DNA of 64,000 nt from Terripilifer ovatus (GTDB lineage Bacteria > Pseudomonadota > Alphaproteobacteria > Rhizobiales > Beijerinckiaceae). The notes beneath the pieces were generated by a model. That model ran no database searches and was not told the origin of the DNA. It saw only the letters and a list, made by a program, of their open reading frames with translations. Numbering within the stretch: position 1 is the first letter of the stretch; each line of letters opens with the position of its first letter. The position numbers and the translations under genes are program-made. Positions 17,841-27,300 of the stretch are shown here, piece after piece. The stretch is from NCBI GenBank assembly GCA_029222685.1, contig JARHVB010000041.1:1-64000 (forward strand). Direction: 5' to 3'.

Positions 17841-19037
17841 GTGGAAGACAGCTGGCCGACTTGGCTCAAGGTTATGGAGAACGGCACAGTCGGCGAAGCG
17901 CGCACTCGGTCCTTCCTGATCGACCGCTTCTGGGTACTTGAGCGGAGCGTCGACACCGACGGCGCCGACTTCCTCATTCAGCGCCGCACCACAACACAGC
18001 GCTTCACGGACACGGTTCCCCCTCGGGTCGGTGTGATCCAAGCCAAATATTTCCAGGATCGGCGCACAACCCATTACGTTCCAAAGAGCTATGTCATCGA
18101 CGCCAGCGGAGCTCCGCTTGAAGGATTTTTCGCGCTTCTCCACGTGGGAAAGGAGGACGAAGGCGAGATGTATCTCCTATCGGCGCGGCAGGTAGTCGAT
18201 ACGCTATCAATCAGCAGCAGCCACTCGCCCGAAAGCTACGTCGTCGGCGCCGCCGCGCTTGAGGAAATATTTCGCGTTAAATCGCGCAAACTCGCGCTCG
18301 ACCAGATCGAGCACAGCTTGAAGAGCCAGACCTATTACCAGTCGGCGGCATTCTTAGATCAGCTGAACATCCCATATCGACGTTTCAGTGAAGACGACAT
18401 CGCCTTTCCGTGGACACTTCCGCTCCCAAACCCCGTTGGCGAAATTCCAAAGATGTTCGTGGAACAAAAGGAAGAGCTAAGGAAGATTGTCTTCGATATG
18501 GAAGAAGTTTTGGGAGCCATCGACGCGGTCCTCACCGAGAAAGACCCGCGCCGCGCGCTCGAGCTGATGGATGCCCTGCGCGACCATGTCGACGGCTACG
18601 GGAAAATCACCTTTGGGGGGAGAGCGGACTTCCACTGGGGAGATTTTCCAAGTGCGCTAGACACGCACGATCGTTGGCGCCAGGGCCTGCAATCGGACAG
18701 CCTCCTAGAACCTTACATCGCCATGGGAGAGAAACTGCAGAAGGCCCTTATCTCGCACACGGCGGCTCATCCGCTGACCGAGAAAGGCGATTTCCTGCAG
18801 GCCGCTCTCGATTACGATCCAACCACGTTCACCGTCTCCAACCTGTCGGTCAAATCGGGCAAGCCCACAGAAAGAGACCCAGATATTAAAGCTGCTGGGC
18901 ACGTTCGCATGGCAGGGATTCTCGACGAGTGGGCACCGCGAAAGATAAACCCGATCGACTACACGATCGAGAACGTCTGGTGGAACATTATGCGCTACGT
19001 CATCGAGGAGCGCTATCCAGATCCAGATTTCGATTAG
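17841..19037 (+). CDS. DUF4365-type nuclease-like protein
   Basis: A 398-residue protein starting at GTG 17841, ten bases after the DUF1016 gene. The first 130 residues fit a DUF4365-like PD-(D/E)xK fold: Glu19 (TVGEARTRSFL), Asp43 (DGADFLIQ) and the Gln67-x-Lys69 pair (VGVIQAKYF), a Q-x-K variant of E-x-K. The remaining 270 residues are helical with no recognised domain. DUF4365 proteins are often found in defence islands. With the previous gene it may form a two-gene unit; the partner and target are unknown. Confidence 0.7.
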   Translation: MEDSWPTWLKVMENGTVGEARTRSFLIDRFWVLERSVDTDGADFLIQRRTTTQRFTDTVPPRVGVIQAKYFQDRRTTHYVPKSYVIDASGAPLEGFFALLHVGKEDEGEMYLLSARQVVDTLSISSSHSPESYVVGAAALEEIFRVKSRKLALDQIEHSLKSQTYYQSAAFLDQLNIPYRRFSEDDIAFPWTLPLPNPVGEIPKMFVEQKEELRKIVFDMEEVLGAIDAVLTEKDPRRALELMDALRDHVDGYGKITFGGRADFHWGDFPSALDTHDRWRQGLQSDSLLEPYIAMGEKLQKALISHTAAHPLTEKGDFLQAALDYDPTTFTVSNLSVKSGKPTERDPDIKAAGHVRMAGILDEWAPRKINPIDYTIENVWWNIMRYVIEERYPDPDFD

Positions 19038-19199
19038 CCCTGCTCGCAGATCCGCAAATCCTCAGCTTCGACCTCGTTAATCGATATGGGACGCGCGCTT
19101 GACCGTAGCGCCCAACCGACCCTCTCGGCCTCGCTGTTGATCTATTAGTCGCGGAGGGCATGCCCGAACTCGTCGATCACTCGCTACCCGAAATGTGGA

Positions 19200-21689
19200 T
19201 CAGCGACGGTCCAACCGGCGGTAGAAACGCTTCTGGTTGTTGGTGGGATCGACATAGCTGAAGCAGTCCGCCAGCGCATCGATGTTTTGCAGCACACCCA
19301 GCAGGGCGTAAGCGTTGAAGGGTGTACCAGCACCGGTCTCGTAGTGGCTGACGAAATTGCCGACGATCGACGGCGCGTGATGGTTTTGCAGATCGGTAAT
19401 CTGCTGAGGTGTGAGCACGCACCGATTCGCCGCCTGATAAAGCTTCACCGCCTCGCTGATCGCGTCGATGTAAGTCGACAGTGTCCGCTTGTCGCCGCGG
19501 GTTGCATAGTCAGGCGGAACAGGCACTTCCAGCTTCGCGATAATCTGCCCCAACTTGTATTCGAGATACTGCCGCAGGAACGGCGCACCGATATCGATCT
19601 GGCCCGCGTTCAAGTGCTGCAGCGCCTGGGCCTTCAGACGGTCGGCCTCCTGCGCTGATACCATAAGACGGCCCTTCGGCGGCATACCCTGCAGTTTTTG
19701 GTGATGCCAATCCGCAGTGCCGTTCAGCTTGTCGAAGTACTTCTCCAAACTGGTGTCATGGCTCAGGATGATGAACTGTAGTCCGTCTGGAACAGCCCCG
19801 TAGCGGAGCAATGTCCGTATGGCGTCCATCAGCGCAAACTGATGACCGGCGTCAAAGCTGGATGTGACGTCATCGAGCACCATGAAACGTGGAACTCCAC
19901 TGTGCTTGGTCGCAGCCGCCAGGAAGATCGCGGCCGCCACGGCATTCCGGTAGCTCTCCGAGAGAAGCGCCCGGGCGCTGAGATCCTTCAGGCCGAAGAA
20001 ATCAGCCAGCTTCAGATCGACGTTCTCGCTGTTCAGCGCGCGGCTCAGGGTCGGCTTCACATCCGGCCCGCCACGGACGAGGCGGCCGAAGAGGTCCTGA
20101 CAGGCGGTTTGAATCTCGTCGATCCGCTCGTTCGCCAACGCTGCCTCTGCGTCGGCAAAGCTCTGGCCAGCGCGCGTGATGAACGTCTTCCAGCGATTCA
20201 GTAGCTTGAGCTTGTCCTGTTTCGCCTTAAGCGCCGGCGCGCCCGTCTCATATTCCACCACGGCGTCGCGGAACTGCTTTGCGAAGCTGAGGATACGGGT
20301 GACTTGCACAAGTGACGGCGGCAACCGCGCCTGCAATCCCTCCGCCTCCCCGTGCACCCGGGCGAGGGTCTCGCTGCGCTGCGCTTCAAGAATCCCGAGA
20401 CGCGCCCTGATGCTTTCCAGATCGGGCGTGGTCACGTCCCCCTTCTTGGCCGCCAAGTCGAAGGCGACATGCAGTCGATCGCCACTCGCGATCGCCATCG
20501 CCGTCGCTTCTTCAAGCTGCCGGAGTTTCGCGATCCCCGGCGCGGTGGCGACTTCCTTGACGAGTTCAGCGGCCAGCTGGGCAGCGGCGTCGTACTTGGC
20601 GATCTTGCCTTCCAGCCGAGGCTTTAAGGGACCTTCGCCCTTCGCCTCGCAAACCGGGCATAGATTTGGATCGTGCCAATCTGCCCCGGAAACCACAGCC
20701 AGCGCATCGCGCAAAAGGGCGTGCAATGCGTCCGCACCGACACTGCGGACCGCCTCGTCTCTCTTTCCGGCCAGCTCGAGCAGCCGATCAAGATCGGCTA
20801 GTTCCTCAACCGTAACCGGAAGACCCGATAGCGACGTGACCGAGGTGGTCAGCGTGTCCAGTGTCTTTCGCGCTTCCCCACCCTCCTCCTTCTCGATCGC
20901 CAACTCCGCGGCATCAAAATCGAGATCCATTACCGAGGTGTCGCCGATTAGTGGCTTGAGTAATGTGATGGCGGACAAGCCGGCGGTCACGGCCGCCTTG
21001 AGGTCGGACAGCTTGGCGACGGCGGCGCCTCCTGCCCCGGCGACCTCATCGTGGGCGGCGATGACACGCCGCTCGATCGCACTCAACGCACGCGCTCCTG
21101 TTGTCACCTCCGCATCGAGCGCGGAAAAACCCAGGTCGCCATTGATGTTCTGCGTGCGCTTGGCGCTATCGAGAGCCTGCCGCAGGCGGGAGTATCGGCT
21201 CAGCCCCACGAGCGATGCAAAGGAACGTCCCCGCTCCAGTGCGGAGATGTCGATCAACTTCGCGAACCGACCATAGTCGACGAGAACGAAATCTTCCTGC
21301 AGACTCGCTAGAAACTGCTGCGGATCGGCATGGCCGCTCGGAGAGGTGACCAAGCGCGAACCATTGGCGGCCCGCGTCACTTTGACCGCCACGTCGGGCG
21401 ACCCGTCGTCGCTGGCGAAAGTCAGTTCAACCGTCGCCTGCTGCCCAGGATGAAAGCGATTGACAATATAGCTGTCGCCTTGCTCGGCTTCCTGGAGCGC
21501 CTTCAGGCGCGGAACGATGCCGTAAATCGCGAAATAGACAGCCTCGAATATAGAACTTTTGCCGACCCCGTTCGGCGCATGAACCGAGTTGACGGCGTCG
21601 GATTTGAATTTGAGGACGAGCGGATCTCCGTCGTTGTTGATCCCCCGAAAGCCCTCAATGGACAGGCCGCCCAGAAAATACCGCGTCAT
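19200..21689 (-). CDS. Rad50/SMC-like ATPase with zinc hook
   Basis: An 829-residue ATPase with the split layout of Rad50/SMC/RecF proteins. The N-terminus IEGFRGINNDGDPLVL leads to Walker A APNGVGKSS at 38-46. Long helical, coiled-coil-like regions (about 190-330 and 355-530) flank CPVC at 344-347, which matches the Rad50 zinc-hook CxxC. The C-terminal ATPase half has a degenerate signature LLSESY near 576-581, Walker B RFMVLDDVTSSFD at 601-613 and the switch His in LSHD at 642-645. A further 180-residue helical tail contains IVGNFVSHY (775-783), reminiscent of HEPN/DUF4145-like ends. It is the last gene of a three-gene minus-strand operon and overlaps the small gene by four bases. Confidence 0.85.
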   Translation of the reverse strand: MTRYFLGGLSIEGFRGINNDGDPLVLKFKSDAVNSVHAPNGVGKSSIFEAVYFAIYGIVPRLKALQEAEQGDSYIVNRFHPGQQATVELTFASDDGSPDVAVKVTRAANGSRLVTSPSGHADPQQFLASLQEDFVLVDYGRFAKLIDISALERGRSFASLVGLSRYSRLRQALDSAKRTQNINGDLGFSALDAEVTTGARALSAIERRVIAAHDEVAGAGGAAVAKLSDLKAAVTAGLSAITLLKPLIGDTSVMDLDFDAAELAIEKEEGGEARKTLDTLTTSVTSLSGLPVTVEELADLDRLLELAGKRDEAVRSVGADALHALLRDALAVVSGADWHDPNLCPVCEAKGEGPLKPRLEGKIAKYDAAAQLAAELVKEVATAPGIAKLRQLEEATAMAIASGDRLHVAFDLAAKKGDVTTPDLESIRARLGILEAQRSETLARVHGEAEGLQARLPPSLVQVTRILSFAKQFRDAVVEYETGAPALKAKQDKLKLLNRWKTFITRAGQSFADAEAALANERIDEIQTACQDLFGRLVRGGPDVKPTLSRALNSENVDLKLADFFGLKDLSARALLSESYRNAVAAAIFLAAATKHSGVPRFMVLDDVTSSFDAGHQFALMDAIRTLLRYGAVPDGLQFIILSHDTSLEKYFDKLNGTADWHHQKLQGMPPKGRLMVSAQEADRLKAQALQHLNAGQIDIGAPFLRQYLEYKLGQIIAKLEVPVPPDYATRGDKRTLSTYIDAISEAVKLYQAANRCVLTPQQITDLQNHHAPSIVGNFVSHYETGAGTPFNAYALLGVLQNIDALADCFSYVDPTNNQKRFYRRLDRR

Positions 21690-21910
21690 GCCTGGTCCTC
21701 CCCCACGGGCTTGGACAGGTCACTGAGTGCAGCCAGGACCGCCTTATGAAACTCGCTGATCGTTGCGCGGCTTGGCGCCGAGTCACCTCCTGAATCCAGT
21801 AGGTGTAAATTGTCGAAGAGAATCTTGGCGCACTCAGCGTCGATCTGCTCGGCCTCAGCTTGAAACAAAGCGAGATTGTCCTCGAACGTATTTTCCAGCT
21901 TAAACTTCAT
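21686..21910 (-). CDS. Small acidic protein paired with the Rad50-like ATPase
   Basis: A 74-residue, acidic, predicted all-helical protein (MKFKLENTFEDNLALFQAEAEQIDAECAKILFDNL is its N-terminal half). The start at 21910 is supported by a G-rich site just upstream. Its stop overlaps the ATPase start (ATGA), so the two are made together. By position and size it resembles the small middle component of ABC-three-component systems, but I see no diagnostic motif, so that comparison is inference only. Confidence 0.7.
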   Translation of the reverse strand: MKFKLENTFEDNLALFQAEAEQIDAECAKILFDNLHLLDSGGDSAPSRATISEFHKAVLAALSDLSKPVGEDQA

Positions 21911-21993
21911 ACGCCCCCCGGCTTCCATCCAACACACTTATTCGATTTCAGCGCGTGCGCCCAATACCTCGACGATCAAACGAATTCTTCGCA

Positions 21994-22776
21994 TTATGAA
22001 GGCGCCGCAACCTCGGGATTGTCGCTCTTCCGAAACTTACGCCACGCCGGAAGGATGAATGGCTGGCCATGATCGATCGACACCCGCATGGTGGTCTCGC
22101 CATATTCACCGGGCGGCCCCAAGGCCACGACCTGACGGCTTTGATACGAGCAAGGCTCATCTTCCGGCGCGACCGTGTACCGCTCAGGCAATCGCCTCAA
22201 GACCGAGGTCTGATAGATCCAGATGTCGTTGCCTCTGAGAAGAACGATGAGCTGTCGAATACGGCGGCGAACTGCGATCTCTGTCGCCGGGGGAATGTCC
22301 ACGAGAATATTGCGTTGCGACCAGGACAACCCGGCGAGGACGTCGAACAGCTCCTGCGCATAGGCGCCCGTCTCCTCATCAAGCGTCGTCTCGATGATGC
22401 AGGCCACATCGTGGGAGCGAGCGGCTTCCTTATAGAGTGCCCCTTCGTCCGTCGTCGCACTGGCGATGTCATAGTCGTGGCGCGGTATGAGCCGATCTTC
22501 ATCCTGCATCAGCGCGGAGAAGACATCCGGCTCGCCTTTAGCTGCCGCCGTCTCCGAAGGCTCCGACACGAGGATGATGCGCTCGCGATGAACTTGCAGC
22601 GCTTTTGCCAGCCGATCGGCCGTCGACACCGCGATCGGCGCATTTTCATTCTCGATCATGCGAAGCATGCGAATGCTGACCCCAATCTCATTGGCCATTT
22701 CCTTTTGGGTAGACAGCCTTTCCAGCTGCTCCCGTACGGCTTTTATGACCTTCCCGTTCGGCACGATCTTCTTCAT
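21994..22776 (-). CDS. XRE-family HTH protein with C-terminal sensor or effector region
   Basis: A 260-residue protein. Residues 12-68 are an XRE helix-turn-helix (STQKEMANEIGVSIRMLRMIENENAPIAVSTADRLAKALQV). The remaining 190 residues include EGALYKEAARSHDVACIIETTLDEE and a segment RQLIVLLRGNDIWIYQTSVLRRLPERY; I do not recognise a domain. It heads the operon with the small protein and the ATPase (83-base gap to the next gene) and lies divergent to the Hachiman operon. A simple reading is a regulator of one or both operons; an effector role for the long tail is also possible. Confidence 0.75.
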   Translation of the reverse strand: MKKIVPNGKVIKAVREQLERLSTQKEMANEIGVSIRMLRMIENENAPIAVSTADRLAKALQVHRERIILVSEPSETAAAKGEPDVFSALMQDEDRLIPRHDYDIASATTDEGALYKEAARSHDVACIIETTLDEETGAYAQELFDVLAGLSWSQRNILVDIPPATEIAVRRRIRQLIVLLRGNDIWIYQTSVLRRLPERYTVAPEDEPCSYQSRQVVALGPPGEYGETTMRVSIDHGQPFILPAWRKFRKSDNPEVAAPS

Positions 22777-22908
22777 CTCGACCTCGTTGACGCGTTTCGA
22801 TGACTCAAGACTACACGGGGAACCTGCGTGGCGTGAGGCAGCCGACCGGAATCAGAGCGGCACAAGAGCGGCAAACCGGCAGACTGGGTAATCCGACACG
22901 CAACACCC

Positions 22909-22953
22909 TTGACTAGACATTTATGACCGGCCATTTATGCCCGGTCAAGGAGG
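22909..22953 (+). promoter_or_regulatory. Promoter/operator with inverted repeat upstream of the Hachiman operon
   Basis: TTGACT at 22909-22914 is a possible -35 box. A perfect 7-bp inverted repeat follows, TGACCGG at 22924-22930 and CCGGTCA at 22941-22947, overlapping the likely -10 region and running into the ribosome site AAGGAGG (22947-22953). CATTTATG also occurs twice here. The repeat could be a repressor operator, perhaps for the divergent XRE protein, or an mRNA hairpin next to the ribosome site. Both uses are inferred. Confidence 0.5.
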
Positions 22954-22960
22954 GCCGCTC

Positions 22961-23515
22961 ATGCTTCGCTACAATCCGGAGAAGTTCGCGTCGCTGTCGG
23001 AGTCCGACATCGGTCAGCGTCTTTGGTCATTCCTAACGCGTGCTGAAACCATAGCTCGTCTGGAGACGGCTTCTGAGCTTGGAAAGCCCGCGGTTGAGGG
23101 CATCGAAGAACAGTTGCTGCAGGACTTTCGTGAGGAAGTCCTCGCCGATCGCAACAAGCAGATGATCGGCCACATGGTCCGGCAAATCATGGAGCAGCGC
23201 GACTGGATCCTCGATCAGACTGACGTAAAGGTCCAATCCGTGCCTTTTTCCAAGGCGGCCCGTTATCGGCGGCCCGATTGGCATACGTTCCACGCCTTCC
23301 GCAATTCCGATGATCCGCGAGACGTCGCCATCACCGATCGGCGGCAGAATGCGAAACTCCCGCCCGAGGTGCGGTGGACCTACTACGCAACATTCGCAAG
23401 TCCGCTCAAGGCTTCAGTAGCGTTCGGGATCCGCGACATGAACAAGCTGCGCCAACACATCGGGACTCACGGCTTTCAGCGCATGCGGATCCAACGCGTC
23501 CTGCGGCGCGCGTGA
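22961..23515 (+). CDS. Unrecognised protein, first gene of the Hachiman operon
   Basis: A 184-residue protein with start ATG 22961 behind AAGGAGG. The N-terminal half is helical and acidic (SDIGQRLWSFLTRAETIARLETASEL, then EEQLLQDFREEVLADRNKQMIGHMVRQIMEQ). The C-terminal half is basic and Arg-rich (FSKAARYRRPDWHTFHAFR, ending MRIQRVLRRA), which suits nucleic-acid binding. No family is recognised. It ends 14 bases before hamA and is clearly co-transcribed, so it may be an accessory or regulatory part of this Hachiman locus. The canonical system has only HamA and HamB. Confidence 0.7.
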   Translation: MLRYNPEKFASLSESDIGQRLWSFLTRAETIARLETASELGKPAVEGIEEQLLQDFREEVLADRNKQMIGHMVRQIMEQRDWILDQTDVKVQSVPFSKAARYRRPDWHTFHAFRNSDDPRDVAITDRRQNAKLPPEVRWTYYATFASPLKASVAFGIRDMNKLRQHIGTHGFQRMRIQRVLRRA

Positions 23516-23529
23516 CGAGGCCGGCCCCG

Positions 23530-24309
23530 ATGGTTCAGTTCAACGATTGGTGCAATTCAGCCGACGCCTCGGTCGGTAATCATCGCCTCCGCGTCATGAC
23601 CGGCCGGCCCGCAGACACAGCCGTTGGTGTCCAGGTCACGGCGTCGGCTGTTCCGGGCCACTACGCGGCGGAAGAGCGGATCGCGCGTGCGCTGACACGT
23701 CTGCGCAAACCCGAGGCCGCCAGGGTCATCACCGACCTTCTCCCCCAGACGCCGCAAATCCGTTCGGGCGATCTCGGTGAGATATACGCAACCGAATGGA
23801 TCAACGCGCACAGCGGCTATCGCGCGCCCATCAAACGTCTCCGCTGGAAGGACCATCGCGACATGGCGATGCGGGGCGACGATGTGATCGGAATGATCCT
23901 CGACCCAGCGACACAGGGCCTTCGTTTTCTGAAGACCGAGGCGAAGAGCCGGATCGATCTCCGCGCCCAGACCTTGGGGGAAGCACGCATAGGGCTGGAC
24001 AAGGATGGCGGCCGCCCGTCCTCGCACGCGCTGACTTTCGTCTCTGCCAGGTTGCTCGAGCTAGGGAACGACTTGCCGCTCGTCGATGCGATCGACGACG
24101 CTCTCTATCGGCACGGCATCCCCGTCGAGAGCGTTCAGCACCTGCTCTTTACGTTTTCGGGCAACGCCCCGCAGGCTCTGCTGACCCAAGCTTTGCAAGC
24201 CTATCCGGGCCCGATCGGTCAATGGGGCGTCGGCCTCCATGTCGACGGCCATGCTCAGTTCATTGGCGCCGTTTACGCGCAGGTAATCGCCAATGCCAAC
24301 AACCCCTGA
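23530..24309 (+). CDS. hamA: Hachiman system protein HamA (DUF1837)
   Basis: A 259-residue DUF1837 protein, the nuclease-like effector of Hachiman antiphage defence. Conserved segments are SGDLGEIYATEW at 79-90, RLRWKDHRDMAMRGDDVIG at 103-121, and LKTEAKSR at 134-141. Asp117/118 with Glu137 and Lys139 fit a PD-(D/E)xK active site. I prefer ATG 23530 (GAGG upstream) to GTG 23512, which overlaps the previous stop. The end overlaps hamB by 17 bases. In known systems HamA is held inactive by HamB and released when the helicase meets damaged or invading DNA. Confidence 0.82.
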   Translation: MVQFNDWCNSADASVGNHRLRVMTGRPADTAVGVQVTASAVPGHYAAEERIARALTRLRKPEAARVITDLLPQTPQIRSGDLGEIYATEWINAHSGYRAPIKRLRWKDHRDMAMRGDDVIGMILDPATQGLRFLKTEAKSRIDLRAQTLGEARIGLDKDGGRPSSHALTFVSARLLELGNDLPLVDAIDDALYRHGIPVESVQHLLFTFSGNAPQALLTQALQAYPGPIGQWGVGLHVDGHAQFIGAVYAQVIANANNP

Positions 24310-27300
24310 GGCGATCGTCGCGGCCATCACCGATGCAACGGCAACCGGCTTCCGAGGCCGGTTGATCGCGCGCGGTCAGGCTCGCGCCATGATCTGGCGA
24401 GACGGAGTCCTGCCTGCGGATGCTCCGGCGTTTGCGCCGCAGCTCAGCTTCGATCTCCACAGCTATGGATATGGTCTTCTGGGGCTTGGGCTCCGCCTGC
24501 TCGAAATTGGCGGAGACGCTTCTCAGGCCCGGATTGCTTTCGAACAAGCGGCAACCGCGCTGGAATCCGTCATGGCACGGGGAGATCGCCAGGAAGCCGA
24601 CCGCCACTTTCACTTTGTCATGGCTGCCGCGAGCTATCATCTCGCTCATCTTTCGGCCCGTGCCTACTCACTGCTCGCGTTCATCGCGGCAGACGAGAAC
24701 TTCTCGCCCATCGAACACGCTCTCGCTCGGCTCATGCGCCGAGACATCACAGCGCTGCGGGCCCAAGTCTATGAGTACCGTATCGACGGCCAAGGCTCGG
24801 ACGCTCGGATCGCAGCCCTCATCCGCGAGCGGCTTGGCCAGGAAGACGCTGCGGATCAACCAGACCGTGACGGCCACGACTTCTTGTTCGAGGGCGTCGA
24901 CCTCGCCCTGACCGACAATTTCTTCGGCGCGTTCGCGCTCTTCCTCCTCGCGCTTGATCGGGGCGAGCGCGCGCTCGTCAACCAGGCTATCGCTCAGCTA
25001 CGGGAAAGCCTTGCCGTCTGCGCCGAACTGAACCTCCTGCCCCAATGGTGGGCGCACCGCGTCGCGATCCATCTCTTGTCCGACCTCTGGTCGAACACGT
25101 TCCACGAAAAACTGCCGCTCCTACCCATCGGAGGCAACGCGCCGACATGGCCTGGGCTTCGTGAACTGTTCATCGCGTCACTCGGACGCCGATCGAGGGC
25201 TGAAGTCGACCTCTGGCCGTCACAACTCGAGGCGGCAGCTCGCGCCGTGGACCAGTCGGATGATCTGGTCGTGTCGTTGCCGACAAGCGCCGGCAAGACG
25301 CGGATTGCCGAACTCTGCATTCTCCGGTGCCTTGCTGGCGGCCGGCGGGTGATGTTCGTCACACCGCTGCGGGCGCTCTCCGCTCAGACCGAGGCGACTT
25401 TACAGCGCACCTTCGGGCCTCTCGGAAAGACCATCTCCGCGCTCTATGGCAGCATCGGCATGTCCGGCTTCGACGAAGACGCGATCCGGGAGCGCGACAT
25501 CGTGGTGGCGACCCCCGAAAAGCTCGACTTCGCTCTGCGGAACGATCCCTCCCTCTTGGACAATGTCGGACTGCTCGTGTTTGACGAGGGCCATATGATC
25601 GGCCCGGGCGAGCGCGAAGTTCGCTACGAGGTCCAGATACAACGCCTTCTCCGGCGCCAAGACGCCGATCAACGTCGTATCGTCTGCCTTTCTGCGATCC
25701 TTCCAGATGGCGATCAGATGGAGGATTTCGCGGCGTGGCTTCGCCGTGACCGACCGGGCGGCCCGATCAAGAATGATTGGCGCCCCACGCGGTTGCGCTT
25801 CGGCGAGGTGGTCTGGAATTCCCCGACGGCTAGGCTGAACCTGCGCGTAGGCGACGAGCGACCTTTCGTTCCCCGCTTTCTCACCGGCGCTGCGCCGCCG
25901 CTCTTCGTGCGACCGAAGAAGCTGCGGACACGCCTTTTCCCGGACAGCCAGCAAGAGCTCAGCCTTGCCACCGCTTGGCAGCTTGCTAGTGACGGCCAGA
26001 CGGTCCTGATCTATTGCCCCGAGCGGCGAAGCGTCGAGCCGTTCGCCAAGGTCATCGTCGACTTGAACGAACGTGGCGCGCTTCCCTCATTGCTCGTCGC
26101 CAATGCCGCTTTGCTGCAAACGGCGATCGCCCTTGGCGAGGAGTGGCTCGGCGCCGACAGCGACATCCTCAAGTGCCTTCGGCTCGGCGTGGCTCTCCAC
26201 CACGGTGCGCTGCCGACGGCCTACCGCAAGGAAGTCGAACGCCTTTTGCGCGAAGGAACGCTCAAGGTGACCATCTCGTCACCCACGCTCGCACAGGGAC
26301 TGAACCTATCGGCGACCGCCCTTGTCATGCACTCGCTCTACCGCGCCGGCGAGCGCATCAAGGTATCAGAATTCAAGAACGTCATCGGTCGCGCCGGACG
26401 CGCCTACATCGATGTCGAAGGGATAGTTCTCCATCCCATCTTCGAAGATACGCGGAACAAGAAGCACGACGAATGGGTCGCGTTGATCGAGGATCTAGGC
26501 GCGCGTGAGATGGAAAGCGGGCTGATCCAGCTCATCCTCGCCCTTCTCACGCGAATGCACGCCCGCATCGGCGGCAACCTCGATCAGTTGATGGACTACG
26601 TCGTCAACAATGCCGCCGCATGGACCTTCCCCAAGATCCCCGGCGAGAAAGCAGATAAGCGGGAGCGCGCACGGAAGGATTGGGAGCGCCATCTCGCCAC
26701 CCTCGACACCGCCATTCTCAGCTTGATCGGCGAAGCCGACGTTCCCGATCACGGAATCGAGGCGGCTCTGGATGCGATCCTGCAGTCCTCCTTGTGGCAG
26801 CGTCGTCTCCTCCGGGTCGACGATGCCTCCCGGACCGCCTATCGCAGCGCGCTGCTGACCCGCAGCCGCTACATCTGGGCTAGGTCTACGCCCGCGACAC
26901 GCCGCGGCTATTTTCTGGCGGGTCTGGGCCTCGAAGCCGGCCACGCCCTCGATGCCGTGGCGCCGGAGGCCAACGAGCTGCTGATCCAAGCCAACGGTGC
27001 GCTCCTGGCCGCAGACGCGGAAGCCGCGATCTTGGCCATCACGACGCTCGCAGAGCGAGTGTTCGCATTTTACCCGTTCACGCCCGATCCGTTTCCCGAC
27101 AACTGGCGAGCCATCTTGCGTTGCTGGCTGCTTGGCCAGCCACTCGCCGGATTGGTCGCTGGCCAGGAGGGCGATGCGCTGCAGTTCATCGAAGGCGGCC
27201 TCGTCTATCGCCTTCCCTGGGCGATGGAGGCGCTCCGCGTTCGCGCGGCGGCGAACGGCGACGTCGTTGGGCAATTCGGCCTCGCCCTGAACGATTATGA

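Noticed and set aside
19200-21689. Calling the ATPase SbcC or Rad50
   Set aside because: No SbcD/Mre11 nuclease gene is adjacent and the protein has a different C-terminal tail, so only a Rad50-like label is justified.
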